64,000 nt of DNA, taken from positions 14,818,001 through 14,882,000 of the forward strand of contig NC_003279.8 in NCBI RefSeq assembly GCF_000002985.6, written 5' to 3'. The position numbers and the translations under genes are program-made. Below are positions 44,101 through 57,100 of the stretch, piece after piece. Origin of the DNA: Caenorhabditis elegans. Lineage: Eukaryota > Nematoda > Chromadorea > Rhabditida > Rhabditidae. Each line of letters opens with the position of its first letter. Within the stretch, counting starts at the first letter, position 1. The notes under the pieces are model-generated. The model worked only from the letters and a program-made list of their open reading frames with translations, made no database searches and had not been told where the DNA came from.

Positions 44101-45450
44101 GTTGCATTCCCTTTAAGTTCTTCGAAATATAGACCCCTGTTACTTCTAACTTGTGCAATGAATCAAGCAGATCTTCTTCATCTTCTTTTCTTCAAACGTT
44201 TTTTCTTAGAAAAATATATCCTCACAATACCTTCTCTCTTCTTTGCCATCCCCAATGGCAGTATCTGATGCAAGGGAGCCTGTGGGGCTCCCGTCATCCA
44301 CAGTGTAATGTAAGATGGTTCAGAGATTCAGAAGAGAGGCAGAGATAGCCTCATCCCACTCAATTGATGAGAGAATGGGATAGAGAGAAACATTTGAAAA
44401 CGAGAAGAAAAGAAGATAGAGGGAAGGAGTTTCGGGATTTTATGGGAATTTAGAAGAAGAATATGAATGATTCTCAATGCTTAACTTTAAGTTTCAATGA
44501 AACTTACGTAGATGAGCATAGCAGCGTAACGGGAACGCAAGTTATGGAGGACAGAGGCGTCGTTGAGGAAAGACAAGTTGGACATGTCTTCGGTCTTCTC
44601 GAACTTTGGTGGATTCATTTCTTGAACCAACTCCTTCTTGAGGGTGACCTGAATCACACTACATTGAAAACCGTAATCATTAGCTTAAAAACGAACCTCA
44701 TTTCCGCGAGCGGTGACGATGGTGACCTGGTCTCCCTTGGTGGCGGTGATTTCTCCGGCAAGGTATCCCTCTTCTGGATCTGGGATCCAGACGTTCTTCT
44801 TGGAGTCATAAGGCTTAGATTGATCCTGAAATTACAATAATGGTACAAAAGAGATCAGAATTCAGAAATATATCACTTCTAAAGAATACCAACTTGTGTT
44901 GAAAAATGGTCTAAACCGCTTCACACTTTAGACCCATGAATGGAATGGAATCAAAAAGTAAAATCAAGGTTAAGCTTGTGGTGTAGTCAAAATAAATGTG
45001 CCGTCTCAAAATACAGTACTACTGCAGCACAATGTGTCACAAAATTCCAAGTGCAATGCAAAAATTTAAGAAAGGAAGATTTCAATGATTTCAAGGGAAA
45101 GATGATCTTGAAGCTAAATCTATGAAAAATTAGAAAACAGAAATAAACATTGATTACAAGGATTACAAGGCAAGCTCAAATCTTCTACCTGAATTTAAAA
45201 AATCTATAAGTGTAAAATGGCAGACTTTAACTCAGTTGTATGTTAAAAATCTAGAATTTCAAAAATAAATGCTCAGTTTTGTTAAAATTAGATACTTATG
45301 GAGTACTATACGATTTACTCTATAGAAATGAGCATAACAATAAAGACAAATGAAAGAAAAATAAATAAATAAAAAATAAATACTCACCTCCAAAACCTGC
45401 TCTCTGGTACGGCGGAGATATTGCCATCCTGGGTCCTTCTCGTGCTCCAT
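38181..45450 (-). CDS. unc-54: Muscle myosin heavy chain B (MHC B), body-wall muscle
   Basis: Nine exons: 45450-45388, 44825-44697, 44648-44508, 44026-43570, 43489-42705, 42652-38987, 38931-38716, 38667-38443 and 38390-38181; 5892 nt, 1963 residues, matching the known length. The N-terminus is [20 protein letters not shown]. The P-loop GESGAGKT is at residues 174-181 and switch I ([10 protein letters not shown]) follows. Loop 2 is glycine/lysine-rich ([12 protein letters not shown]). The converter, IQ region and an uninterrupted heptad coiled-coil rod come next, ending in the non-helical tailpiece [15 protein letters not shown] is the major thick-filament motor of C. elegans body-wall muscle. 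The 3666-nt rod exon is typical. Codon use is extremely biased toward C-ending optimal codons, as expected for one of the most abundant mRNAs; this creates long antisense open frames. Confidence 0.98.
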
Positions 45451-45845
45451 GATTTCTCGCTTCTTTCAAATGGTTTCTCTACCTCAAAACTAATGTGGTG
45501 CTCCCTTAGTCGAGGTTGATGATGCGAGTGATGAGTGCCTGCTTCTTCCTCGGCAGGAGGATGTTGGCACCCGCAAGCCACGCCCCTCTTTGGGGATTCT
45601 ACGAGGTGTAAAGCTGTGTGCGGCAGCGGCAGCGGCGGGAGAGACGGGAACCCGGCTTCCCGGGAATACACGAAGCGAGAGACGCCTACGCGTAGTGGAG
45701 GGTGCCAGAGAAGATAGTGGAAGTCTCAAGAATTCCATTGGAGCACGAAGAAAAAACCAGGGATAGAGATAGATCGGGAGTTGGTAAGATCGGGAAAAAT
45801 GAATTCAGAGAGTACGGTCGGTCAACTTTTTTTATAGGAAAGTGC
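45451..45845 (-). promoter_or_regulatory. unc-54 promoter-proximal region
   Basis: GC-richer than its surroundings, with an imperfect palindrome GGAACCCGGCTTCCCGGGAA near 45649-45668 and GCGGCAGCGGCAGCGGCGGG at 45620-45640. On the minus strand CCTATAAAAAAAG (plus about 45825-45837) resembles a TATA box. Position immediately 5' of unc-54 is the main argument; individual factor sites are not established here. Confidence 0.45.
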
Positions 45846-46069
45846 AGAACAGTGATAAAAGGAATAAGATAGAATGTTTACATACAACCAGTGAAAATAG
45901 AATACCAGTTTGATTAATGGTTCTTAAACAGATCTTCAGCCTCCTCTTGATAATCTTCCACGGTTCACCACTAGATCTTCAGATTTTAAGCAAATCAATA
46001 CATTTACGACCTAGTTAACTTGCCTTTGCATTACTCTTTTTACAGAGACCAGTGAAAACCGAAAATACT

Positions 46070-46432
46070 CACTGCAGTATTCTAAGCGGCAAAGCTCTAA
46101 TATCAACCCTAAAATTGTTGATCTGAAATTGTTTCAGTGCAGTTTTCCTTTAATTTTTTTTGCAAAAAAATCAAGAAAATTGTTATAACAATTCTTTCAA
46201 AAAAAAAATCAAAAAAATTTTTAGACCAATTCTCCAAAAAAATCACAATTCTTTAAAAACCTCCCGGAGTGTTTACCTACACTTCCTGAAAAACTTTCAA
46301 AGTTTGCAAAAAAGCATTTAGAGCAATTATGCAGGTCTCTAAAGTAGTGGTTAAATGAGACAATTTCAGATCGATATTTTAGGGGTTGAGAGAAAAGTAT
46401 TGCTGCTTAAAATTTTGCAGTGACATACCTTT
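46070..46432. repeat. Foldback element, CTGCAGTATT / GCTGCTTAAAATTTTGCAG ends
   Basis: Left side has AGCGGCAAAGCTC, ATCAACCCTAAAATTGTTG and ATCTGAAATTGT; the right side has ACAATTTCAGAT, TATTTTAGGGGTTGAGAG and TATTGCTGCTT in complementary order. A related right half occurs at about 52735-52870 (AGAGCAATTCTACAGG and AGCTAAAGTAGTG). Confidence 0.75.
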
Positions 46433-47715
46433 CGTGACATAATCTAAAACACTTCAGATGAAACATGTCTCATTTTGAAGTTTGAGGGTAAAATGTAAAA
46501 ATTTCCTTGTTAGAAATGCATTACAAATAAAGTCTGCAAAATTGATACTAACCTACTTTGGAGTCGAAGTAAGTTTTAAGACTATTTTTATTGATACGTA
46601 GAGGAGAGGGGGGCAAAAATATTTAATATTTGATTACGGTACTGCGATTCAATGCTACAGTAATAATTTTGATCAGATGGATTCGAGGTATATCATTGTG
46701 GCGGACAATCGATTTGGAGGCACCTGTAATACTTATCAATTCTACTCATTCGAACTTCAAGTTGCACCAATCAATTTTTCGAGCCTTGGTAACTACTATG
46801 AAGTTGTCGCGTTTGCTTTAAAAGGTCTCCTGATAATAGTATCTGTCTAAAAATTTACGAAAAGGCTCATAAATCATTCTCATGATAGTATGTATGTAAC
46901 TGGATAGTCTTTCCGTTTGCTTTATCTTCTTCAAACATTTTCTTCAGATTTTTGTGCTTCTCCAGCAAATCAGCTTCTCTCCAAATCCCACAATCTCATA
47001 CTTCATCCTGACGAAAACAATTCGCGGATGCTGTAAGACAACACGGGAATATCACGAAACCCCTAGAGACCCAGACAAAAGTAACAACTGATTCTTCGTC
47101 TCGCGCTCTCCTTGATTGCAACACTATCTCCAGGCGCCTAGGAGTTTGAAGGCATGTGGGAGCGCTTGGAGCATCCAGCAGCATTTTCTGGGTTCCACCG
47201 GGAGGAGACGAGGTTTTTTGATTGTAATAAGAGATACACAAAAGCCAAGGGTCAGTTGGAAGAAATTTCCGGGATGATAAGATAAATTACACGTTCTTTG
47301 ATTTTCTGTGATATATTCTTTTAAATGTAAACCCAACTGTACAATGAACCAAACTTCCTGTATTACCCAGCCTCAGTGACGAGCCAGTTTAAGCTCAACA
47401 GATTTGACTAAGTGGCAGGTGGAAAAATTTCACTAGTGGCTGTCGCAGTTTAACCATATTTTCTTTAGTACTGGTTACCGAACCATTTTTAGATTCGTTA
47501 ACATATTCACATTTGAGCGGTGACTTCATAAATTCCTCTATATTTTGATACTTCTACAACTTAAAAAACAACACAAAAACACACTGCACGATTGCTTCAA
47601 TTCTTATATCCGTAACTCTTCTTTCTTTTTGCCACCGACATTTCTTCCCCTCCAAGTCTTGTGTAATACGGAATGGAGAAGAAGAAGAGGAAGCATCGGA
47701 AAACGAAATGATGAC

Positions 47716-47734
47716 AACACACACACACACACAC
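47716..47734. repeat. CA microsatellite
   Basis: About nine AC dinucleotides in a row followed by ATAC. Ordinary simple repeat. Confidence 0.95.
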
Positions 47735-50342
47735 ATACAACACTGATATTTAACTGAGTCGATCGAAGGGTTTATTCGGTAATTATATCAAGTATTTTTG
47801 TTTTTCATTTTACGATGTTTTTATAAAGCGAAAAATGAAATTTTTCAAATAAATGCCCTATATGCCATTCAAAAAATATCTAAAGAAGATGATAATTTTA
47901 ACAAGCGGACTTACATTGGCACATAATGTTTTATTATTCAAAAATGTGTTTTTCAACATACTTTTAATTTTCTGTTAGCATGGGAAACGAGAACGTATGT
48001 AATGCGAGTTGCAAAAGTTAAATAGCTCTTGAAAAATGGTGCTATCGAAATGGAGCGCATTTTTTCAGATAGTCTTCTGAAGCATTGTTTACAGGTTTAT
48101 TCAAGTATCAAAAATGCCTTCACTGGAAATGCAAAACTTGAGATTGCAACCTTTGTCAAAATATTAGAAACAACTGCATTGAATTATTTCAACTGACTTT
48201 GAATAAAATGAGAAAATATTATTTCAACGCTGTACCATTTAAAATGTTCAATGTTCATCTTTGGAAGATGTTGAAGTCGATAACGAATGGACATCAAAGA
48301 TAGGAGTTGCACAATAGTCGGATTTTTTACCAAAACAGCTGTTCTTCCTCGGCGGTTTGGTTCTCTTTTCCCTCGCCCTTTTCCACCTTTCGCACTTTCT
48401 TTGCATAGATTATTTTGGCGAAATATAGCAGAGGAAGTGCAAAGGAAAGGAGAACATGTGCGATATAAAGGCACCCTCTCAAGGGTGAGAACGTGGCGGT
48501 GTGCACAAAAAATGGGTGTAGAAAGGCGAAGTAAAGTGAATAAGTGCGAAAGGTAGGAGAACCAAATTGCCGAGTTATACAACCCTTCAGTGTACATTAG
48601 ATTGTTATCTTGACAAAAAAAGGTGTATCAATCAGAAAGCGTGCACATCAGACTATCCAATCCATTCTTGTTTTCAATTGTTTTGGCTAATAATACTAGA
48701 TTTATTCTTTTTTCCCCTTTTAAGTCTACCGTATATCCTTGAGTAGCTTTGCATCCCTACGGATCAAAAATTAGTCTTCCAGCCTATAATAGTCTTGCAC
48801 CTCTCGTTTTGCCATACCAGCAATATTTTGTAGAAACTTCAACAAGTTTGCCACTTTTTGGCTGAATTAAACTTAAAAGTGTTCAAAAAATTGATAAAAT
48901 AATATAACAGTGTGTATTTTGTATGATTTAGACTGTTTCAAGTCAAGTCTTTGACGAGAAATCACTTTTACAGAGCTATTAGATCTTCGAAAATTAGCCT
49001 TAAACAAAAAACTTAGTCTTAAGCCGGTATACAAAAAATATATGAACAAGATCATACTTTTTTAACTTTGAAAATTCTACTGCCTATGTGCAATGAGACA
49101 AAAGTCTTAAACGGTTCATTTCCCAAAAGTATTTTTAAAAAAGCCTCAGAAATGATTGATAAATTGGTCGAAAAGAATCGGAATAATTTTTAATTGTAGA
49201 GCATTTTCATTGTAGCATTTGTACTCATTTATCACAATAAATTGCTTCTAATAAAATTTAGATCCTTCATCAGGGTAAAATCGGTTCTATATTTACCATA
49301 CCAGAAAGATATATTTCAAGTTGACCAAGAAATCATTAGAAATAACAAAATGATCCAATTCGCTCAAAAATTGAAGAAATTAAAAAGAATAATGCTTTGT
49401 ATAATTGCATGTTTTGATCTCTCTTAACTAGGATTGTTATGGTGAACGTCCCCCTCGTCCCCCTGATTTTTATACCGTAGCACTCGTAATTGGAAAATAC
49501 ATTCTGACATCGAGAAGCGATTACACTACCTCATATTTCTCGGATTCATTTTTGGGGATTCCATTTCCTGTAAGGGGACGCCGGAATCGGCTCTCGAAAA
49601 TCGAGAGGGACGAGAAGGGAAGTCCCCCCATAACAGCACTGCTCCTAACAATATTTTTTCCAAAACACTGTTTTTGAATGTATCCCATCTTTCTCTGCCA
49701 CTCTCTCATACCCCTCTGCTCTACTAGTCACTGTCATTAAGTCTTTGTCTCCTCATTTTTAATACTGCATTACTATTTTTCTCTAATCCTCTTACTGTTT
49801 GTTGTTGCAAATTGGCGGCAACAATTGGTTCGAAAAATGTTTACCAACAAACCTTACAAAGTCTTATTTGCAATAATTCTTGAAATTGTTTTAAACTATT
49901 ATTCATATTACAGAAAAACAACCATGCCATGTCCTCACTGCCCGCAAGAAGAGATTGAAGCGGTGCTTGCCGTGAAAATGTCTCAGAGTAGTTTTGAAGG
50001 TGTGCTATAATATTTTACGCATGAAATATAAACAAAGTAAACCTTTCAGAGTTTCCTGTATCTAATGAAGCCGACAATACAGAACATGCAATGGAAGTTA
50101 TACCAACATTAAATCAATTCCAACAGCCAATTGCTTTAGAGATTGTCAATAATTGGAAAATGCAGAAGTTGCATTATATTGAAGGGATTAGTGGAACTGG
50201 AAAGACATACTTGTTAAATGCTATTTGTGGACTATTCAAAAGTGAGTATTACCTAGAAAAATATATGTATTACGGTGAAAAAATCTCACCTAAAGTTTGA
50301 CATGAAAAATGCCCAATGTACATTAATTCTTCTACATATATT

Positions 50343-50985
50343 TCGAACCTATTTATTAAATATGGTGCAGTCGTAGGGTTGTTATTGCTTCAGTAAACTC
50401 AAAATTGCCTGAAAACACCGAATTTTATAACGAAACTTCTTGAAAACTTCTCAAAAAAAGTTATGGCGGCTCAAAAAATTACCTAAGATCAGTTAAAATT
50501 AGAAATTTGACCAACTTGCCTATGTTGCGGCGGCTGGAAACTAATTTTTTTGAAATCACCGTTTAATTTTTAAATTTAACCAGCTGAATTTGAATTAAAT
50601 TTAACCAGATACAAGTTAAATATCCTGGGTTTTAATTTAGGTATATTAAAATCGACAAATGAAGAGATTTGGTAAAAAAGTTTTAAAAAATAACTTTGTC
50701 TATCGACTTTTAAATACATGAATCAAGTTGAAAACGCAAGATGATTAACTGGTATACTCAAAATTAAACGTTTTCAAAACAAAGTATTTCAAAAAAAAAT
50801 TAGTTCCCAGTCGCTGCAACACTGACATGCTGGTTAAATTTCAAAGTTTAACTAATTTTAGGTCATTTTTTGAGCCGCCATAACTTGTTGTTGAAAAGTT
50901 TTCAAGACATTTTATTGTTTTCGGAGAATTTACATAATTTTAAGTCTAATAAAGCAATAAAACAATTTGACTACATTACCTTTAA
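50343..50985. repeat. Foldback element inserted in the helicase relic
   Basis: Arms of about 300 bp: AAAAAGTTATGGCGGCTCAA (50457) against GAGCCGCCATAACTTG (50871), TGTTGCGGCGGCTGGAAACT against AGTTCCCAGTCGCTGCAACA, and AATATCCTGGGTTTTAATTT near the centre. The same element with better-preserved arms is at 60312-60810. Confidence 0.85.
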
Positions 50986-52359
50986 ATGATTTAGAATTAT
51001 GTCAAAAAGTAAGCATCACAAGCAAACATAAAATGTTTAATAGAAAAACGTTTCTTTTTCTAACAGAAAAACTTAAAATTTTTACTTGAAAAACTTTAAC
51101 TATACGAAGCTATTCAATCCTTTTCTAAAACTCTCATAATAGTTGAAAATGAGTCACTCAACACCAAAAAATCGTACCTCTCACTTATTAATGTGTGAAA
51201 AATTTGAATCTTCAGACTTCTCCCTCAACATCGAGATAATCTCGCCATGTCCATTTCCAAGAGAACATAAGTCAATTTTAAAGATTCTCTCGAATCATGA
51301 TGTTTTTCTTGAAGAAATTGATGTGATCATTATTGACAATGCTAATCAATGTCTCTGAACAAAATATGAAATGTCTGAGCGAGAAGCTTAAACGAGCAAT
51401 GCAAAATGATAAGCCGTTTGGAGGCAAAGCAATTGTAATGGCTGCTGATTTTGGCCAATTGCTGCCGTTTTCGCTAAACTTCAATCAGAAAGTTAAGAAT
51501 AGTCTCAAGCATTTAGCTGAAAATCTGGTGGCACCATTTAAAAAGCATGTGCTTCCTACGCCAACGGATGATTGGAGCCAGTTTATGTACATGGTTAGAC
51601 AAACACCGAAGATTGTGATTCCCGACGCAAATGTTGTGTAAGTTGCTGTAATTTTTTTGATGATGATTTCAAACAACAAACATATTCTAGAAGCTCTTTG
51701 GATGAACTTATCGACTTCACATTTGGACCGCTCTACACAGAGATTCCAAATTTGAATGGCATCATTTTGACTCCAAAAAAAGCAGACGTAGAATATATCA
51801 ACTTGAAAATTATGGATCAAATTAAAGGAAAGGATTTGGTCTTCGAAGCAAAGCTCAACACAAGAATTATAAGATCTGACCTAAGTTTGCATTCAATGAC
51901 TCTCAGTTTTGAGTTTCTCTATGCTAGGCTGTCTTTTTCAGTAGATTCCAAGCATGAGGTGACTAGTCAATTTTTCGGCTAACGGTTTTTTTTCGCAAAA
52001 TGTCAAGTTTTAGGAACTTTGGCTAACGACCAAATCGGCTGAGATATGCCAATTTCGATAGGGTTCTTAAAGATAAAATTCGGGAAAATGTTCATCTGCT
52101 TCTAGTCCTAGGTTTAACAAGGAATAGGCAACTGTCGGAATGGCTGATTGCCAGAAGTTTTTGGCAATATTCAAATCTAATTATATCTTGGAAATTGAAA
52201 AAATTTCACCTTGTTTTTTAGTGTTTGGTTAGTCTTTTTTTTAAAATAAAACGGTCAATCCTTAAAGGATTAAGCCATTTTGAACTTGAAAATAGAAAAA
52301 TGTTCACTAAAGTGCATTTTAAGCTCCCAAATATAGAAAAAATATCGAATTTATATTTC

Positions 52360-52513
52360 CGGCAATCGGCAATTCCGGCAATTGCCGGTTCTAAAAATTT
52401 CCGACGATCGGCAATTTCGGCAATTGCCGGTTTTGTGAATTTTCGACAATTTCGGCAGTTGCCATAAACAGAAAATCCGATTGCCGAACGGCAATTTCCG
52501 CGCACCCCTGTGT
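52360..52513. repeat. TTGCCG dispersed repeat copy
   Basis: CCGGCAATCGGCAATTCCGG, then repeated GGCAATTGCCGGTT, and ends CGAACGGCAATTTCCGCGCA. It lies within the helicase relic. Confidence 0.8.
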
Positions 52514-52919
52514 AGAATTTCTCCAAATGCTGTTTCTGCAAGTTTTCAATGTTTTTCAAAATGTTCTGAGGTAGGTAAAAATTGTTAAGATTTCTCTAAT
52601 TTTTTTAATTTTTAGAAAAAAAAATCTGAAATTGCCTTCACTCACTCGGCCGTAAAAATCAGATTGCTTCCAAAAAAAAAATTCTAAAATTTCCCATAAT
52701 GGTTGCCTGCTTTTAAACTGTTTTGAAAAACACTGAAAGTATTCAAAACCAGCTTTTAGAGCAATTCTACAGGCTAATTCTACAGCTAAAGTAGTGAAAA
52801 AAATTCACTGAAAAGTTTTATGATCGAAATTTGAGGGGTTAAAACCAGTCAATTTTAACAAATTTTAGCCGTATCAACCGAAATAGCTGAGCGTCAAAAC
52901 TGTGAAAATTGGTTATTAG

Positions 52920-52934
52920 CCCCCCCCCCCCCCC
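52920..52934. repeat. 15-base C homopolymer tract
   Basis: Fifteen consecutive C on the plus strand, so a G15 run on the minus strand able to form a G-quadruplex. It lies about 30 bp before the acceptor of the last helicase block. Confidence 0.95.
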
Positions 52935-53518
52935 ACTGTTTCCAAGTTAACCAAATAATTTTTCAGAAAGGTTGTATCGTTGCTCTTGACGAACCATTCG
53001 AGGGTCTCCAAAAAGGAACACGTCTACTTTTTGAAGATTTGAATGGAAATCATTTATGTTGTAAAGTAATCGAAACTGGAAAAGATGTCGATATTAGCAG
53101 AGTGAAGAGACTTATTGGTTCCAGTGGAAAATCAAACAATACTCAGCAAAGTGTTCTTCAGTTCCCAGTCAGTTTGAACTTCGCATCCACCATTCATGGT
53201 TCTCAGGGGAAGTCGTTCGAAAAACTTGGATTGTACAAACTGAATGAATGTTTTGAGCACGGAATGATCTACACAGCAATTTCGAGGGTCAGAAGGTTCG
53301 AAGACTACAAAGTTTTTACCGAAGACACAGTCATCGAGAATAAAATCGAGCAAAGCCTTTTGTAATGTTTTCCCGCTGATAAATTGTACGTTACATCTCA
53401 TATACTCTGGGCATATTTTATTTACCTCAAATAGTAAAAAATCTAAATTAATAAAGTTTAAAAGATTAAAAACAAACTTGATACGATATGTCTCTTTGAA
53501 GATAAATTTAATCACATT

Positions 53519-53952
53519 CCATTGAAGTTGGAGAAGCACCAGTGGGGATTCTGTCAAAATGCACTTATCCAAAACCGCCGAATATCATAATACACCACTC
53601 CAAATTTTTTTTATTAGATTTTTCATAATTTCCGGTCAAACTTGTGGCAAACTGCCAAAACTTTGAAAAATATGAGCTTTTGAGGATATTTGGGAGCTTA
53701 ACATGCACTTTAGTGAACAATTTTCAACTACAAATAAATAAAACAAAATTAAAGCATAAAAAATGTAGGAAACAATTTTTTTTGGTCGACTTCCAAAATT
53801 ATGAGTGGCAAAAACGAGTAATTGTCACCTTTTGACAGTAAATAAAATACTTCCAAAAAATGTTTCAAAAATTTTATTATATTTGGTCATTTTGGTACCA
53901 TAGGAGCAGTTTTCAAACATTTTCCCCACTGGCGCTATTCCACCTTTAACAT
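53519..53952. repeat. GGTGGAGTAGC-family foldback
   Basis: Left end TTGAAGTTGGAGAAGCACCA with GTGGGGATTCTGT; right end TTTTCCCCACTGGCGCTATT with CCACCTTTAAC. The ends are complementary with mismatches; the interior is A/T-rich. Confidence 0.75.
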
Positions 53953-54161
53953 AGAAATCACTACAAAATTCTTGAATAAAAGTTGACACGCAGTTTCCCT
54001 CATTTCTCATCCTTCACGCAATATTTGGAGACTTATTCTAAACATTTCCAAAACCCCACGGAAATGACTATCAGTCAACAATTTGTTTATTCTACGTGCA
54101 TATCATATTACCACTATATTCTGGCAACTAGCATGAAATTTTACTTCATTGGGCTCACAAT

Positions 54162-57100
54162 ATGGTTGCGACACCGGAGGAGCCATCCTTGACACGTTGG
54201 ACGCTGAGTAGAAGGTTTTTTCTATTGAATTAAACTTTGTTCACCCCATTCACATTTTCAGGCTCATAGTAGCCGGCGAAATAGGAAATGTATTTCTCAT
54301 CGGCGTACTTTACCTTCACGCATATATTTGGCTAAATGTAAGTTACTGGTATTACAGGAAAATTACAGAACAGTTACAGACTCTTCACTGTGAGATCTCA
54401 AGTTTCAAAAACCCAACTTCTCCACCATTATCGCCGGCTCGGGTGAAAAGAGAGAACAAAAAGATGCCTGTAGATTTAGAAGATTACACAATAATAATTG
54501 GACAAGATACTATCATTCCAGTGAGTATAAAACATGATCACAAAAATCAAGAACTCTCAGAGAAACGTCCTTGACCGTTCTTGCTCCCAAGTTCACCAAT
54601 ACTGCTCTGAAAAAAGCCAACGACTAACAGGATTCCCTGGTGTTCGTGGATCACCGGGAGATCAAGGGCCGGTTGGGCCACCAGGACGCCGTGGACCAAT
54701 GGGCATTGTTGGGCCAATCGGTTTGGTTGGCGAGCATGGAATTCTTGGCGAACCCGGAAGAGACGGAAAATGCAATTGCCCGTTTCCTGATCTGTATGTG
54801 CAGAGAGTCCCGATTCCAGGTCCACCTGTGATTAAGGTAGGCATTAATTTTATCTACTTCCTAGAGGGCACCTACTTAATTTCAGATAGAAGAAAAAATG
54901 GTTCCTGTGCCAGTAGTGGTTGTAAAAGAAATAGAGGTGACCAAGTTCGTACCTTTTGAACCAACTCCCCCTGGTTTCGGTCCACCAGATGGTTGGGCAC
55001 CAGGAATGCCAAAACCTGGAAGAACTAGAAAGTTGCCAAGATACTCCACAGTTCGGCCACCTCCAACTCCAAAGCGAAAAACTACACAATCACCAATTCA
55101 CGTTGTACCGACAGGTAATAGTATTTTTCTTTTTATAGTAAACGGAATTTTATTTCAGAGAAAAACATAACAATGGATGATTGGAATGCAGAAATGAACA
55201 TAAGCACTCCAAAACCGTATATGGGACCACCAACACTGGGATACAATAGAAAGGGTGAGCCACTTTCTGAGTTATTTGTTCGCGGAATTTTGAGGCTGGA
55301 AACTTTGAAATTTATTGATAAATTAGGAAATTACACACAAAAAAGTAGGTTTGAATTGGGACAGTTGCTAATGTCGTTACATACTCTGCCCAAATATAGG
55401 TTTCTTCCGCAGGAAGTATTTGTAAAATTAAAATTGTGCCAAAGCATGCTATATCACAGATATCAAAACAGTGATTCGTTACTGTAGTACAACGATAGAT
55501 TAAAGAACTGCAATTCCGCGAGAAAATACAGTAGGAAAACTTAAATGTATTTACCAGGATGTTTTAGTAGTACTCCAGGCTGTCACAATTTTTTAACAGA
55601 AAAACTCAATTCTAATTTAAAAAACAACAACAAAACAATTCGCTTATCTATTTTATTATTGGTGTGCGGCAAATCTCATCATTTGCGCCGAGCTCGGCTA
55701 ATTCGGCAAATCTATTATTCTAATAATTGTCGAGCTAGGAAAATTCGGCAAGTTGGCCGCAAAAAAAACTTTGGTTCAAATAAACCAACAATAACATTAC
55801 CGATTTTCACCAATTTCCAGAATGCATCCTAGCCGCAGTAGGCATTCCGGTCCTCCACGCCGAATCTCAATATGGTCGTGTTGGCTCCTGGATGCGAGAT
55901 GCTCTTCCAAACTCTATGAAAACCGCTAAGCGCCGATGGGTGACCGATGGATTTGCTAGTCCAGTGTTGTATGAGTATGAAGATGAACGTCAGTTACTTG
56001 ATAAAGTTCAGAAAATCAAGTATTACGTTGATTATTTGGCGTCTGGAACTGGAAATGTAGTGTATAATGGAAGTTATTACTACCACAAGCATGGAACAAC
56101 GAGTCTGGTTCGCTATGAACTAGAGACAGGAGTTCAAGTGGAAGCAGAACTAGATCCTGAAATGTCACATATTGATTGTGGACGACTTCCGGATCATACT
56201 TTCGAAGAATGTAATGCAACTGACAGACATGTGTGGTTATATGATAGGTTTGAAAGTTGAAAGTTATCATGATCTATTATTATGTTTAACGTTTAGACCA
56301 CATAACTACGTCGACTTCGCTGTTGATGAAAATGGCCTTTGGGCAATCTACGCTGGCGCCGATTCGGAAACCATGAGAATGGCAAAGATCGAGCCAAGCC
56401 TTTTTGTGGTGAACATCTGGAATGTTGAGGTGAATACGACTGAAATCGCCGACTCTTTCATTATGTGTGGAGTGTGGTATGGGCTAAAGAGTGCGAACAA
56501 TTTGCAAACCCAGATAACACATGCATATGATTTGTTCAGGTAGGAATTCTATTCTCTTCTTTATTTATATATCGAGTATTAAAAACCTCTGCTTGCTCTC
56601 CAAAAGTTGCAGGTATTATTGCATACCATATTAATAGAAAAATACGCTAGTTTGAAAATACAATAGTTCGTTTCCAAACTTTGGCTAAAAATTTCAGGTT
56701 TCAGTCCTGTATTTTCTTTTTTGTCCTTTGTTATAAATTTTTTAGGCCAATTTCTTTTGGGTTATCCAGTTTTCTTAACAGAACAAAGTTTGAAAGTTGA
56801 AAAACGGTGTTTTAAAACAAATATAGAAAAAAAATTTTAAAAAAAAACTGATGAATTTAGCCAGAAAACGGAGAAAAGTAGGATATTACGTTCGCGCGAG
56901 AATTCAACTTTAATTCGGCCGCCTATGTGATTTTTGAAAAATTGAAAAAATCATAAAAATTTAGAAAAGCCATATTCGGTCATTAGGTCTGCCATTCAAA
57001 CCAAAAAATGTTTCGGCTGTACTCCACCTTCAAAGAATGCATTAAATTCTTGAAAATCCTGGAAACCCCAAAAATTGCCGATCGTCAAAGAATCTTTTTA

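Larger units (their letters stand above)
45846..49923. other. Intergenic upstream of unc-54, no supported gene
   Basis: Contains the foldback at 46070-46432, a CA microsatellite (47716-47734), an open frame at 48184-48597 without protein-like pattern, and near 49450-49640 a C-rich/G-rich inverted stretch (CGTCCCCCTCG against CGAGAAGGGAAG) with a CTCTCGAAAATCGAGAG hairpin just upstream of the helicase relic. No RNA gene recognised. Confidence 0.55.
49924..53365 (+). pseudogene. Decayed Helitron/PIF1-type helicase
   Basis: Blocks in the order of a PIF1/Helitron helicase: 49924-49999 (MPCPHCPQEE), 50050-50241 (LNQFQQPIALEIVNN and Walker A IEGISGTGKTYLLNAI), 51143-51350 (VIIIDNANQC, the motif II region with DN in place of DE), 51345-51639 (GGKAIVMAADFGQLLPF), about 51692-51950 (NGIILTPKKADVEYINLKIM) and 52967-53365 (FASTIHGSQGKSFEKLGLYK and YTAISRVRRFEDYKVF). 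Such helicases unwind DNA during rolling-circle transposition. Lesions: a frame change near 51349, the altered motif II, a 640-bp foldback inserted at 50343-50985, another repeat at 52360-52513, and no Rep nuclease domain. Open stretches remain long, so the loss looks fairly recent. It is most likely a dead transposon gene; a spliced, domesticated product seems unlikely but is not excluded. Confidence 0.7.

Noticed and set aside
48184..48597. 137-codon minus-strand frame in the unc-54 upstream region
   Set aside because: No recognisable domain, low-quality composition and no splice partners; the overlapping plus-strand frame is equally open.
54133..54192. Upstream ATG ([11 protein letters not shown]) as the unc-122 start
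   Set aside because: It stops after about 20 codons in a different frame. The ATG at 54162 joins in phase to the membrane-anchor exon.
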